A stretch of DNA of 64,000 nt from Acinetobacter tianfuensis. GTDB taxonomy: Bacteria > Pseudomonadota > Gammaproteobacteria > Pseudomonadales > Moraxellaceae. The DNA is taken from positions 1 to 64,000 of the forward strand of contig NZ_RAXV01000014.1 of NCBI RefSeq assembly GCF_003611465.1, in the 5' to 3' direction. A program made the position numbers and the translations under genes. Below the pieces are notes generated by a model, which saw only the letters and a program-made list of their open reading frames with translations, did not search any database and had not been told where the DNA came from. This document shows positions 39,042-46,538 of this stretch, one piece after another. The first letter of the stretch is position 1. Every line of letters starts with the position of its first letter.

Positions 39042-40010
39042 ATGAATTCGCAGCGTATTTTTGTGGCTGGTTCTAGAGGAATGGTGGGTTCAGCGATCAT
39101 TCGGCAACTTGAGCAAGATCAAACGTGTGAAATTATAACGACATCAAAGCAGGAGCTGGATTTGTGTAATCAAGCTTCTGTAAATACTTTCTTCAAACAA
39201 AATAAAGTAGATCAAATCTACTTAGCAGCAGCAAGAGTTGGTGGTATTGGAGCAAATTCACAATATCCAGCTGATTTTATTTATCAAAATTTAATGATTC
39301 AGAATAATATAATACATGCGGCACATTGTAATGATGTGCAAAAATTACTATTTTTAGGGTCTTCATGTATTTATCCTAAATTAGCACAACAACCTATTGC
39401 TGAAGCGGCATTATTGACAGGATATTTAGAACCGACTAATGAACCTTATGCAATTGCAAAAATTGCAGGGATCAAGATGTGTGAAAGTTATAATCGGCAA
39501 TATGGGCGTGATTATAGAAGTGTGATGCCAACAAATTTATATGGCATTCATGATAATTTTCATCCTCAAAATAGTCACGTCGTTCCAGCATTGATACGAC
39601 GAATTCATGAAGCGAAAGTAGCTAATTTAGATGATGTGGCGATATGGGGCACAGGACTGCCATTACGTGAATTTTTATATGTTGATGATATGGCTGAAGC
39701 TTGTGTGCATATTCAAAACCTAGAGTTCAGTGTTTATCAGCAACATATTACACCAATGATGTCTCATATCAATATTGGAACTAATGAAGAAGTCTCAATC
39801 TTGCAACTAGCACATGTAATTAAAGATGTTGTAGGTTACAAAGGACAGCTGATTTTTGATTCAACACAACCTGATGGAACTCCACGTAAATTATTAAATA
39901 GTCAAAAATTAAATAAATTGGGGTGGAATTTTAAAATCGGACTAAAACAAGGTCTTAAAATCACGTATGATTGGTTTATAGAAAATGAAAATCAATTAAG
40001 ACAAGTCTGA
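39042..40010 (+). CDS. fcl: GDP-L-fucose synthase
   Basis: Fcl (WcaG) epimerises and reduces GDP-4-keto-6-deoxymannose to GDP-L-fucose with NADPH. In the 322 residues: [10 protein letters not shown] (cofactor binding), LGSSCIYPK (catalytic Ser and Cys region), PYAIAK (YxxxK), and [16 protein letters not shown]. It starts 3 bases after gmd, so the two act in sequence on the same substrate. L-fucose or a derivative is therefore a likely component of the local glycan. Confidence 0.93.
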   Translation: MNSQRIFVAGSRGMVGSAIIRQLEQDQTCEIITTSKQELDLCNQASVNTFFKQNKVDQIYLAAARVGGIGANSQYPADFIYQNLMIQNNIIHAAHCNDVQKLLFLGSSCIYPKLAQQPIAEAALLTGYLEPTNEPYAIAKIAGIKMCESYNRQYGRDYRSVMPTNLYGIHDNFHPQNSHVVPALIRRIHEAKVANLDDVAIWGTGLPLREFLYVDDMAEACVHIQNLEFSVYQQHITPMMSHINIGTNEEVSILQLAHVIKDVVGYKGQLIFDSTQPDGTPRKLLNSQKLNKLGWNFKIGLKQGLKITYDWFIENENQLRQV

Positions 40011-40024
40011 TTTGGGGAAAGAGG

Positions 40025-41449
40025 ATGATTGTTCCTGTGATTTTGGCGGGAGGTTCTGGTACACGTTTATGGCCATTATCTCGTAGTAGTTATCCAAAAC
40101 AATTCTTAAGATTATTAAATGAGCATTCTTTGTTGCAAAATACAATTCTAAGACTAAGGAACTTAGATTTACCTTTTGCAGCTCCGATGATTATTTGTGG
40201 AGAAGAACACCGCTTTATCGTTGCTGAACAATTAAGAGAGATCGATATTCATAACGCAGACATTATTCTGGAACCAATCGGAAGAAATACAGCGCCAGCA
40301 ATAACACTCGCTGCATTGCATGCTCAAAAAAAATATCAACAACAAAATGTTCGCTTATTTATCCTTTCCGCTGATCATGAAATACAAAATCATGAAGCAT
40401 TTAAATTCAGTATTGAGCAAGCTTATAATTATTTGAATATTGCACCTGTTGTAATATTTGGGATTAAACCAATCTACCCCGAAACAGGTTATGGCTATAT
40501 AAAATATAGTAAGTCTTTAGATTCGGAATCTATATATTATGTAGATGATTTTGTGGAAAAGCCTGATCTCGAAACCGCAAAAGAATATTTAAGCGTTGGA
40601 CATTATGCGTGGAATAGCGGTATGTTCATGTTTGATCTTATTGAGTTTTTAAGATTGATAGATCAATATGCAAGCGATATTAAAAAAGCATGTATAAATG
40701 CTTATGTACAAGCGAAAGCTGATTTGGATTTTATTCGTATAGGCATAAATGAATTTAAACAATGTGCTGATATTTCAATTGACTATGCATTAATTGAGAA
40801 GGTGGATCATTTGATTATGGTTCAACTAGATGCAGGTTGGAGTGATATTGGATCTTGGTCAGCACTTTGGGATATTCAAGAAAAAGATGTCAATCAGAAT
40901 GTCATTAAAGGTGATGTTATCCAGTTACAGAGTCAAAATAATTTAGTCTATGCACATGATAAATTGGTCAGTCTTCTCGGTGTTAATAACTTGATTATCG
41001 TGGAAACAAAAGATGCAATATTGATTGCGAATCAAGGTTATGTACAGCATGTTAAAGATATCGTACAAATTTTAAAGGATAATAAAAGAACTGAAATGAC
41101 AATCCACTGTGAAGCTTTTAGGCCGTGGGGAAAATACGAATGTATAGATGTGGGAACTCGTTATCAAGTGAAACGAATAACCGTAAATAAAGGCCAAAAG
41201 TTATCTTTACAGTTACACCATCATCGCGCAGAACATTGGATTGTTGTGAAGGGGACTGCTAAAGTGCGAAAAGGCGAGAATACTTTTTTATTAAGTGAAA
41301 ATGAATCAACATATATTTCTATTGGCGAAATTCACTCTTTAGAAAATCCTGGTCGTATTCCTCTGGAATTGATTGAAATACAGACAGGTTCGTACTTGAG
41401 CGAAGATGATATTCATCGTTTTGAAGATTTATATGGACGTGTTCAGTAA
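40025..41449 (+). CDS. manC: mannose-1-phosphate guanylyltransferase / mannose-6-phosphate isomerase
   Basis: A 474-residue bifunctional enzyme: N-terminal nucleotidyltransferase with GGSGTRLWPLSRSSYPKQF and FVEKP, and a C-terminal cupin isomerase domain with RPWGKYE and LQLHHHRAEHWIVVKGTA. It makes GDP-mannose, the precursor for gmd and fcl upstream. Its stop overlaps the start of the next gene by one base. AGAGG precedes ATG. Confidence 0.95.
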   Translation: MIVPVILAGGSGTRLWPLSRSSYPKQFLRLLNEHSLLQNTILRLRNLDLPFAAPMIICGEEHRFIVAEQLREIDIHNADIILEPIGRNTAPAITLAALHAQKKYQQQNVRLFILSADHEIQNHEAFKFSIEQAYNYLNIAPVVIFGIKPIYPETGYGYIKYSKSLDSESIYYVDDFVEKPDLETAKEYLSVGHYAWNSGMFMFDLIEFLRLIDQYASDIKKACINAYVQAKADLDFIRIGINEFKQCADISIDYALIEKVDHLIMVQLDAGWSDIGSWSALWDIQEKDVNQNVIKGDVIQLQSQNNLVYAHDKLVSLLGVNNLIIVETKDAILIANQGYVQHVKDIVQILKDNKRTEMTIHCEAFRPWGKYECIDVGTRYQVKRITVNKGQKLSLQLHHHRAEHWIVVKGTAKVRKGENTFLLSENESTYISIGEIHSLENPGRIPLELIEIQTGSYLSEDDIHRFEDLYGRVQ

Positions 41450-42180
41450 TGTTGGGAAATAATAAATATAAAATTAGTGTAATTACTGCTGCTTATAATG
41501 CTGAATCGTGTATACAAAATTTGATAGAGAGCCTCAGAGCCCAAAAAGATAAAGATTTTGAATGGGTTGTGGTTGATGGGGCTTCCACAGATCGAACATT
41601 GGAAATCTTAAAGAGTATAACCGATCTAAATATCAAAATTATTTCTGAGCCGGATTTTGGAATTTATGATGCCTTGAATAAAGGTATTAAGGCTTGTTCA
41701 GGTGAATATTATTTAGTTGCTGGGGCTGATGATGTTTTTTATGAAAATGCTATTCAAGATTATAAAAGTGGGATAGGTCATTCTGTTGATATTATTACGG
41801 GTATAGTTCATAAAAATGGTCATTTAGTTCATGTGAGGAAGGGAGGGGCATGGTTGTTTGATCAGTGTGCTTATATTACATGTCATTCTCTTGGTGCATT
41901 AATAAAAAGAAATTTGCATTTTGAATATGGATTTTATTCTAGAAAATTTCCTATTGCTGCAGATCAATTGTTTATAATGCAGTGTTGTGAAAATGGTGCT
42001 AAAACTATTCAGTTGGACTCTGTTGTCGGGGAGTTTGGTACAAGTGGTGTGAGCAGTGAAGATGTGATTGGCACATGTACCGAAAAGTTTAGAGTTCAGC
42101 TATTGCTTGGAAAGAATAAGTGGATTCAATTTATCTTATTTGTATTGAAAATATTGAAGCGCTTACTCCTCCTTAAATAG
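41449..42180 (+). CDS. glycosyltransferase family 2
   Basis: A 243-residue GT-A enzyme with ISVITAAYNAESCIQ, VVDGASTDRT and AGADD, like the WcaA/colanic-type transferases. Its last 18 bases overlap tail-to-tail with the glycosyltransferase gene on the other strand, so it closes the plus-strand part of the glycan locus. The C-terminus has a hydrophobic, leucine-rich helix that may attach it to the membrane. Confidence 0.8.
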   Translation: MLGNNKYKISVITAAYNAESCIQNLIESLRAQKDKDFEWVVVDGASTDRTLEILKSITDLNIKIISEPDFGIYDALNKGIKACSGEYYLVAGADDVFYENAIQDYKSGIGHSVDIITGIVHKNGHLVHVRKGGAWLFDQCAYITCHSLGALIKRNLHFEYGFYSRKFPIAADQLFIMQCCENGAKTIQLDSVVGEFGTSGVSSEDVIGTCTEKFRVQLLLGKNKWIQFILFVLKILKRLLLLK

Positions 42181-43233
42181 CATTGTATATAATTGCCGAT
42201 TAATCGAAATCCAAGTACGGTCATCTTTTGCTATGAAGTAATGTGGATTTTTAAGTTGGTGCAGTATTGCTTGTGCAAAGCTATCGGGATCAGAGCATTC
42301 TGATAGTATTGATATGTCATTTTTACTTAAGTTAAAGTTTGAAGAAAAATTAGTACTATTTGTACTTACAATGGGAATTTGAAGTGCTAGATACTCAGCA
42401 ATTTTACATGATGATCCATGATCCATTAATGATGATTTTCTATACGGAAGTGCGAGCAAGTCACAGCATGACATTGCTGTAGAGACTGTATTGAAAGGAA
42501 TATTGCCTAAGTAATGAATAAACGCATCATCTAGATTTAAATCTAATCTTTTTGTACCACCAATTAGTATTTTTAAGTCGATACCTATTTTTCGCACTAA
42601 TTTTGTGGCTTGAATTAGGTCATCAATTCCTCTTTCAATTTCCATACTGCCAAAGTAGCCTATATATAAATCGCCATTTTTTAAATTAAAGGTTTGTCGT
42701 GCTAGACTTTTATCTTTTGGATGGAAAAGGTTTTCATCTATTCCATTTGGTACAAAAAATGTTTTTTTGCATATATCCTTGGTATCATTTAATAATTTTA
42801 AACTTGGGAAAAGGCACATATCTGATTTTTTAAGTAGTAATTGATATAAGTTGATTCCAAATAAATTTCGATATCCTGAAAAAGTATCATATTTATCATA
42901 TACATCAAAAATAAACTTTGAACGAGTAATTTTGGATAAAATGAGACTTAATAAGCCAATATAGCAGTCACCGCTCGCAATAATTAACTTTGGTCTTTTA
43001 AATATCATTTTAAATATCATATAAAGAAACATTAAGCTAAAGACAGGTGTAGTGGTAATTTCTAATTGTTGATCACTTGATCTGTTTATATTTCGAGTGT
43101 GGTAGTCAATAAGCCAAAGATGGGTCGTCTTTTTTTGGGATATATAGTGAGGAATTTGATATATGCGACCAAATTTTTCATTATAAGCATCACGATTTGT
43201 GTAAAATCTTTTACCAATAAATAGTACGTCCAT
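42163..43233 (-). CDS. glycosyltransferase, GT-B (group 1)
   Basis: A 356-residue GT-B protein. The donor half contains LYIGYFGSMEIERGIDDLI, then DLLALPYRKSSLMDHGSSCKIAEYLAL, where the glutamate is placed as in group 1 transferases. A hydrophobic stretch near residues 68-85 could associate with the membrane. It is the second gene of a two-gene minus-strand unit, four bases after its partner, and overlaps the plus-strand GT2 gene at the 3' ends. The sugar is unknown. Confidence 0.7.
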   Translation of the reverse strand: MDVLFIGKRFYTNRDAYNEKFGRIYQIPHYISQKKTTHLWLIDYHTRNINRSSDQQLEITTTPVFSLMFLYMIFKMIFKRPKLIIASGDCYIGLLSLILSKITRSKFIFDVYDKYDTFSGYRNLFGINLYQLLLKKSDMCLFPSLKLLNDTKDICKKTFFVPNGIDENLFHPKDKSLARQTFNLKNGDLYIGYFGSMEIERGIDDLIQATKLVRKIGIDLKILIGGTKRLDLNLDDAFIHYLGNIPFNTVSTAMSCCDLLALPYRKSSLMDHGSSCKIAEYLALQIPIVSTNSTNFSSNFNLSKNDISILSECSDPDSFAQAILHQLKNPHYFIAKDDRTWISINRQLYTMLFKEE

Positions 43234-43237
43234 TCTT

Positions 43238-44371
43238 TTAATTTAAGACCTTTTTAAATTTTTCAGCTAAATTATGCCATGCAAATTTTTTGGCAAAATT
43301 TTTACATGGTTCTGTTTGAATTATAGATGGATTATTTAATATTTGAATGGCGCAAGCCGTGAATTCAGGATAATTTTGGCTTCTAATTAGAAAACCGCTC
43401 TCTTGATTTTTAATCGCATCAATGATTCCTCCTGTAGCAAATGCTATGGTTGGTAGACCATATGATGCAGCTTCAATAGCAACCATGCCAAATCCTTCGG
43501 GATCATTTGGGATGTGCTTTACGGGAAATACATGTATTGTAGCCATGTAATAAAACTGAATCAGAGTTTCTTCATCTACAGCTCCAGTAAAAATAATATG
43601 TTGATCAATATTTATCTTCTTGGCAGCTTTTAGTAGGTCTTCTTTATTTTGGAACTTATTGTTTAATGCATTATTGGCTGTATCGCCAATAATTAAAAGA
43701 ATGGTATTCGGAGACACTTGGACTATTTGCGGTAAGCAGTTTTGAATAAATTCCAGTAGTCCTTTTCTTTCGGTAAGTCGCCCAACAGAAAGTAGGATTT
43801 TTTTGTTATGGAGGCTAAATTTATCTTTTAATTTCTTGGTGAGATCTTCATTTTTTTCTTTTGGTGGGAAATTGACACCTGGATGGATGATGGAGATTTT
43901 TGAGTCTTTTATTCCTTTATTTAATGCTAATTGTTTTGTAGGGGTGCTATTGCAGATAATGGAATCTGCTGAGCGAATAAAAGGAATCCAAATTTTTTGA
44001 TATGCATGGCTATTATTGCTTATGTCTAGACCATGAAGATAAATAATACTTTTTTTTCTAAAAACCTTTGCCCAAAAAACGACAATTGGTGCGGTTAAGC
44101 CACTTCCAGCAAAAATCACATCCGGTTTTTGTGATAAACAAATAAAGAATGCTTTAAAAAAAGCAAAGATTAAAAAAATAGGTAATGGATTGAGTGCAAC
44201 GCCATAAAATTTACATTGGGTGGGTGCTTGTTTTTTAGCTTCAATATGACTTAATAAAAGAACTTCATTTTGTTGGCTCAACTCATCTGCTATATGCCAG
44301 TTTAATCTTTCCATACCGCCAATAAGTGGCGGTAGGTTTCGAGTAATCATTAAAATTTTTTTTGTGGTCAT
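43238..44371 (-). CDS. glycosyltransferase family 4
   Basis: A 377-residue GT4 enzyme with the typical start KKILMITRNLPPLIGGMERL. The donor-domain motifs are LLSVGRLTERKGLLEFI and DPEGFGMVAIEAASYG (EX7E). The frame is open from 44473, but the extra 34 residues are unlike the family, so the ATG at 44371 is taken; no good ribosome site is visible. It is transcribed away from the second pilin gene, from a shared intergenic region of about 200 bases. Confidence 0.8.
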   Translation of the reverse strand: MTTKKILMITRNLPPLIGGMERLNWHIADELSQQNEVLLLSHIEAKKQAPTQCKFYGVALNPLPIFLIFAFFKAFFICLSQKPDVIFAGSGLTAPIVVFWAKVFRKKSIIYLHGLDISNNSHAYQKIWIPFIRSADSIICNSTPTKQLALNKGIKDSKISIIHPGVNFPPKEKNEDLTKKLKDKFSLHNKKILLSVGRLTERKGLLEFIQNCLPQIVQVSPNTILLIIGDTANNALNNKFQNKEDLLKAAKKINIDQHIIFTGAVDEETLIQFYYMATIHVFPVKHIPNDPEGFGMVAIEAASYGLPTIAFATGGIIDAIKNQESGFLIRSQNYPEFTACAIQILNNPSIIQTEPCKNFAKKFAWHNLAEKFKKVLN

Positions 44372-44517
44372 TTTAAATAAACTAAAAAAGCTGTAGATCC
44401 GATTGTATATAATTCTTGGCGTTAAAAAAGTGATATAGTTTGTTATATTAAGACAAAAAATGACATATATCAAAATAAAACAAAAATAAGCTTTTGATTT
44501 TTATTTAAAAAAATATT

Positions 44518-44533
44518 TGGCATGATTTTTGAT
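44518..44533 (+). promoter_or_regulatory. sigma-54-like element before second pilin gene
   Basis: TGGCATGATTTTTGATG-type sequence with the GG dinucleotide at 44519-44520 and GA at the place where GC is expected after ten bases. It is one base off the consensus -12 element. It lies about 40 bases before the pilin start. TGACA motifs (for example at 44461) lie upstream, as near pilA. It may be a weak RpoN promoter. Confidence 0.4.
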
Positions 44534-44569
44534 GGAAAATTATATGATCTGATAGTTTAGGAAATTAAA

Positions 44570-45019
44570 ATGCAAAGAGGCTTTACATTAATTGAACTCA
44601 TGATTGTAGTTGCAATTATTGGCGTTTTGGCGGCCATAGCAATCCCTGCCTATCAAAATTACACAACACGTGCGCACGTTTCCGAAGCTCTAAGTATGGC
44701 TAGCGCATATAAAAGTGATTTAATTACAGTTTATGGTGATACGGGAGCTTGTCCAACATCTTTGGTTGAAATGGGTGTTGTATCTACGGGATTAATCAAT
44801 TCTAAATACGTACAAAGTATCGGCTTAAATACAACATATCCTAGTGCATTATGTGCTTTTGAGTTTACTTTCAATAGTTCAGGAATGAATGCAGGCGTTG
44901 CTGGTAAAAAACTCATTTTTGCAATGATGGATTATGCTGGCAATGGATCAGCACGCTGGGAGTGCGCATCTGCAGAGATTAGGCAGCTATACTTACCCAG
45001 TGTATGTAAAGGAATTTAA
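44570..45019 (+). CDS. pilA: second PilA-type major pilin
   Basis: A 149-residue prepilin with a very short leader (MQRG), cleavage before [14 protein letters not shown], Glu5, and the N-terminal helix nearly identical to the first PilA ([19 protein letters not shown]). The head differs entirely and has cysteines near 49, 83, 128 and 146. It ends CKGI, so no C-terminal serine either. It is at the far end of the glycan locus from the first pilin gene. It could be an alternative major subunit, a silent donor for variation, or a minor pilin. Confidence 0.88.
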   Translation: MQRGFTLIELMIVVAIIGVLAAIAIPAYQNYTTRAHVSEALSMASAYKSDLITVYGDTGACPTSLVEMGVVSTGLINSKYVQSIGLNTTYPSALCAFEFTFNSSGMNAGVAGKKLIFAMMDYAGNGSARWECASAEIRQLYLPSVCKGI

Positions 45020-45020
45020 T

Positions 45021-45046
45021 AAAAAGCCCGCAACTTGCGGGCTTTA
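45021..45046. terminator. terminator between second pilin gene and bfr
   Basis: The stem AAAGCCCGC / GCGGGCTTT has a short AACTT loop. The T run is five long on the minus strand but only three on the plus strand, so it mainly ends bfr transcription. Confidence 0.7.
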
Positions 45047-45052
45047 AAACAT

Positions 45053-45517
45053 TTAAATCTGACTCTGAATATAATTTTCAACACCGACATTTTCAACAAG
45101 ATCGAGTTGAGTGGTTGCCCAATCCAGCCACTCTTCTTCTTTCTCTAAAATTTCTTGAACCAAGTCGCGGGTCACATAATCCATTTGAGTTTCAGCTAAA
45201 GCAACTGCTTTTTGAATCGCTTCAATATTTTCCTGTACTTTACGTACATCACAGTTCAGCATTTCGACAGTATGCTGGCCAATATAAAGCTTACCTAGGT
45301 GCTGTAAATTCGGCAGGCCTTCTAGGAATAGAATGCGTTCAATAATTTTATCGGCATGCTTCATTTGGCGGATGGATTCTTTATATTCCGCAGAACCCAG
45401 CTGTTCAATCCCCCAATCATTAAACATGCGTGAATGTAAAAAATATTGGTTAATCGCTGTTAAATGATGGTATAGCACCTGATTCAGTTGATTAATCACG
45501 TCACGATTGCCTTTCAT
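45053..45517 (-). CDS. bfr: bacterioferritin, haem-binding type with degenerate ferroxidase site
   Basis: A 154-residue four-helix protein that aligns without gaps to E. coli Bfr. The haem ligand Met52 is kept. Compared with the E. coli di-iron ligands, position 18 is His instead of Glu, 51 is Gln instead of Glu, 94 is Val instead of Glu and 130 is Trp instead of His. Only His54 and Glu127 remain. It therefore probably lacks ferroxidase activity and may co-assemble with an active subunit encoded elsewhere (inference). ATG 45517 has GGAG eight bases upstream; a longer frame to 45553 is unlikely. Confidence 0.92.
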   Translation of the reverse strand: MKGNRDVINQLNQVLYHHLTAINQYFLHSRMFNDWGIEQLGSAEYKESIRQMKHADKIIERILFLEGLPNLQHLGKLYIGQHTVEMLNCDVRKVQENIEAIQKAVALAETQMDYVTRDLVQEILEKEEEWLDWATTQLDLVENVGVENYIQSQI

Positions 45518-45660
45518 TGCACTTGCTCCATCAAATAAATTTGCCGCATGCATTGCCGGCTAAAAACAGAATATAAAAATATATTAAACAAGAACGTGGC
45601 TTTAGGCGAGTAATTTATTGAACAGCAAATGAAAATCGCAATCAAATACAATCGGGACTT

Positions 45661-45690
45661 AAAAATAAACCCGCCTAGAGTCATGGCGGG
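45661..45690 (-). terminator. terminator after bfd
   Basis: On the minus strand CCCGCC / GGCGGG (9-base loop) is followed by TTTATTTTT. It separates bfd from bfr, so the two are not simply co-transcribed. Confidence 0.65.
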
Positions 45691-45738
45691 GAAGGAGGAA
45701 TAATCTTTCGATTACTGATTTATTATTTTGATTATGTG

Positions 45739-45933
45739 TTATGCCGCTATTGCTAACCGAGAGGCAATAAGAGCGACTTCTTCGCTGATAATGGCGCGGG
45801 CTTCTGGCGCACAGCGGCCGCAGCATGTGCCTAGGTCAAGCAAATCGCGCACTTCACGATAGCTTTCTGCACCATTGGCGATAGCGTCTTTAATATCTTG
45901 ATCTGTAATACCGCGGCACAAGCAAACGTACAT
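45739..45933 (-). CDS. bfd: bacterioferritin-associated ferredoxin
   Basis: Bfd is a small [2Fe-2S] protein that reduces bacterioferritin-bound haem to release stored iron. The 64 residues have the CxC (CLC) and CxxC (CCGRC) cluster ligands of the BFD-like fold. It starts at ATG 45933 (MYVCLCRG). A Fur box lies about 40 bases upstream, consistent with induction in iron starvation. Confidence 0.93.
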   Translation of the reverse strand: MYVCLCRGITDQDIKDAIANGAESYREVRDLLDLGTCCGRCAPEARAIISEEVALIASRLAIAA

Positions 45934-45970
45934 TGATACAATCACAGGAATAAATAAGATAAGTGATATT

Positions 45971-45989
45971 ATTGATAATTGTTATCGTT
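45971..45989 (-). promoter_or_regulatory. Fur box of bfd
   Basis: ATTGATAATTGTTATCGTT contains the palindrome GATAATTGTTATC, a close match to the 7-1-7 Fur consensus. It sits just upstream of bfd. Iron repression is the expected regulation. Confidence 0.65.
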
Positions 45990-46041
45990 TGTCAATTAAA
46001 ATCATTTAATTATTTGATGAATGTTGATTGAGTTTTTGAAT

Positions 46042-46069
46042 AAAAAAAGACCGCTTTATTGGCGGTCTC
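46042..46069 (-). terminator. terminator after ridA
   Basis: On the minus strand AGACCGCC / CGGTCT is followed by seven T. It ends the transcript that carries ridA. Confidence 0.7.
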
Positions 46070-46086
46070 TTATGTTTTAATCTATT

Positions 46087-46470
46087 TTATTGATTAATAA
46101 TAACAATTCCGTCCATTTCAACTAAAGCGCCTTTAGGCAGTGCTGCAACGCCTAGCGCAGCTCGAGCTGGGTAAGGCTGAGCAAAGTATTCGCCCATAAT
46201 CTGGTTGACCAGCTGAAAGTGTGAAAGGTCAGTCATGAAGATGTTTAATTTGGCGATATCTGCCAATGAGCCGCCAGCTGCTTCGCAAACTGCTTTTAAA
46301 TTATCAAAAACACGGCGGATTTGAGCTTCAATGCCTTCAACCAATTCCATGCTGTAAGGATCTAAGCCAATTTGGCCAGACAAGTACAGGGTATTGCCGG
46401 CTAAAATTGCTTGAGAGTATGTGCCAATAGCAGCAGGCGCATTTTCAGTATGGATTACTTGGCGGGACAT
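46087..46470 (-). CDS. ridA: enamine/imine deaminase RidA
   Basis: RidA hydrolyses reactive 2-aminoacrylate and other enamines made by PLP enzymes. The 127 residues start [21 protein letters not shown] and keep the family pattern [24 protein letters not shown] and the catalytic arginine in [21 protein letters not shown] lies six bases before ATG 46470; ATG 46473 is too close. It is 68 bases after spoT on the same strand. Confidence 0.95.
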   Translation of the reverse strand: MSRQVIHTENAPAAIGTYSQAILAGNTLYLSGQIGLDPYSMELVEGIEAQIRRVFDNLKAVCEAAGGSLADIAKLNIFMTDLSHFQLVNQIMGEYFAQPYPARAALGVAALPKGALVEMDGIVIINQ

Positions 46471-46538
46471 CATTTTCTCCTTATACGGTGTTCTTGATAG
46501 GTGTGCTGTAAATCCCAAAGGATTCTACCGCACAGCTG

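Noticed and set aside
29428..44371. A complete capsule or O-antigen locus
   Set aside because: No initiating sugar-phosphate transferase, no Wzy polymerase and no wza/wzb/wzc export genes are present, and the block is tied to pilin genes.
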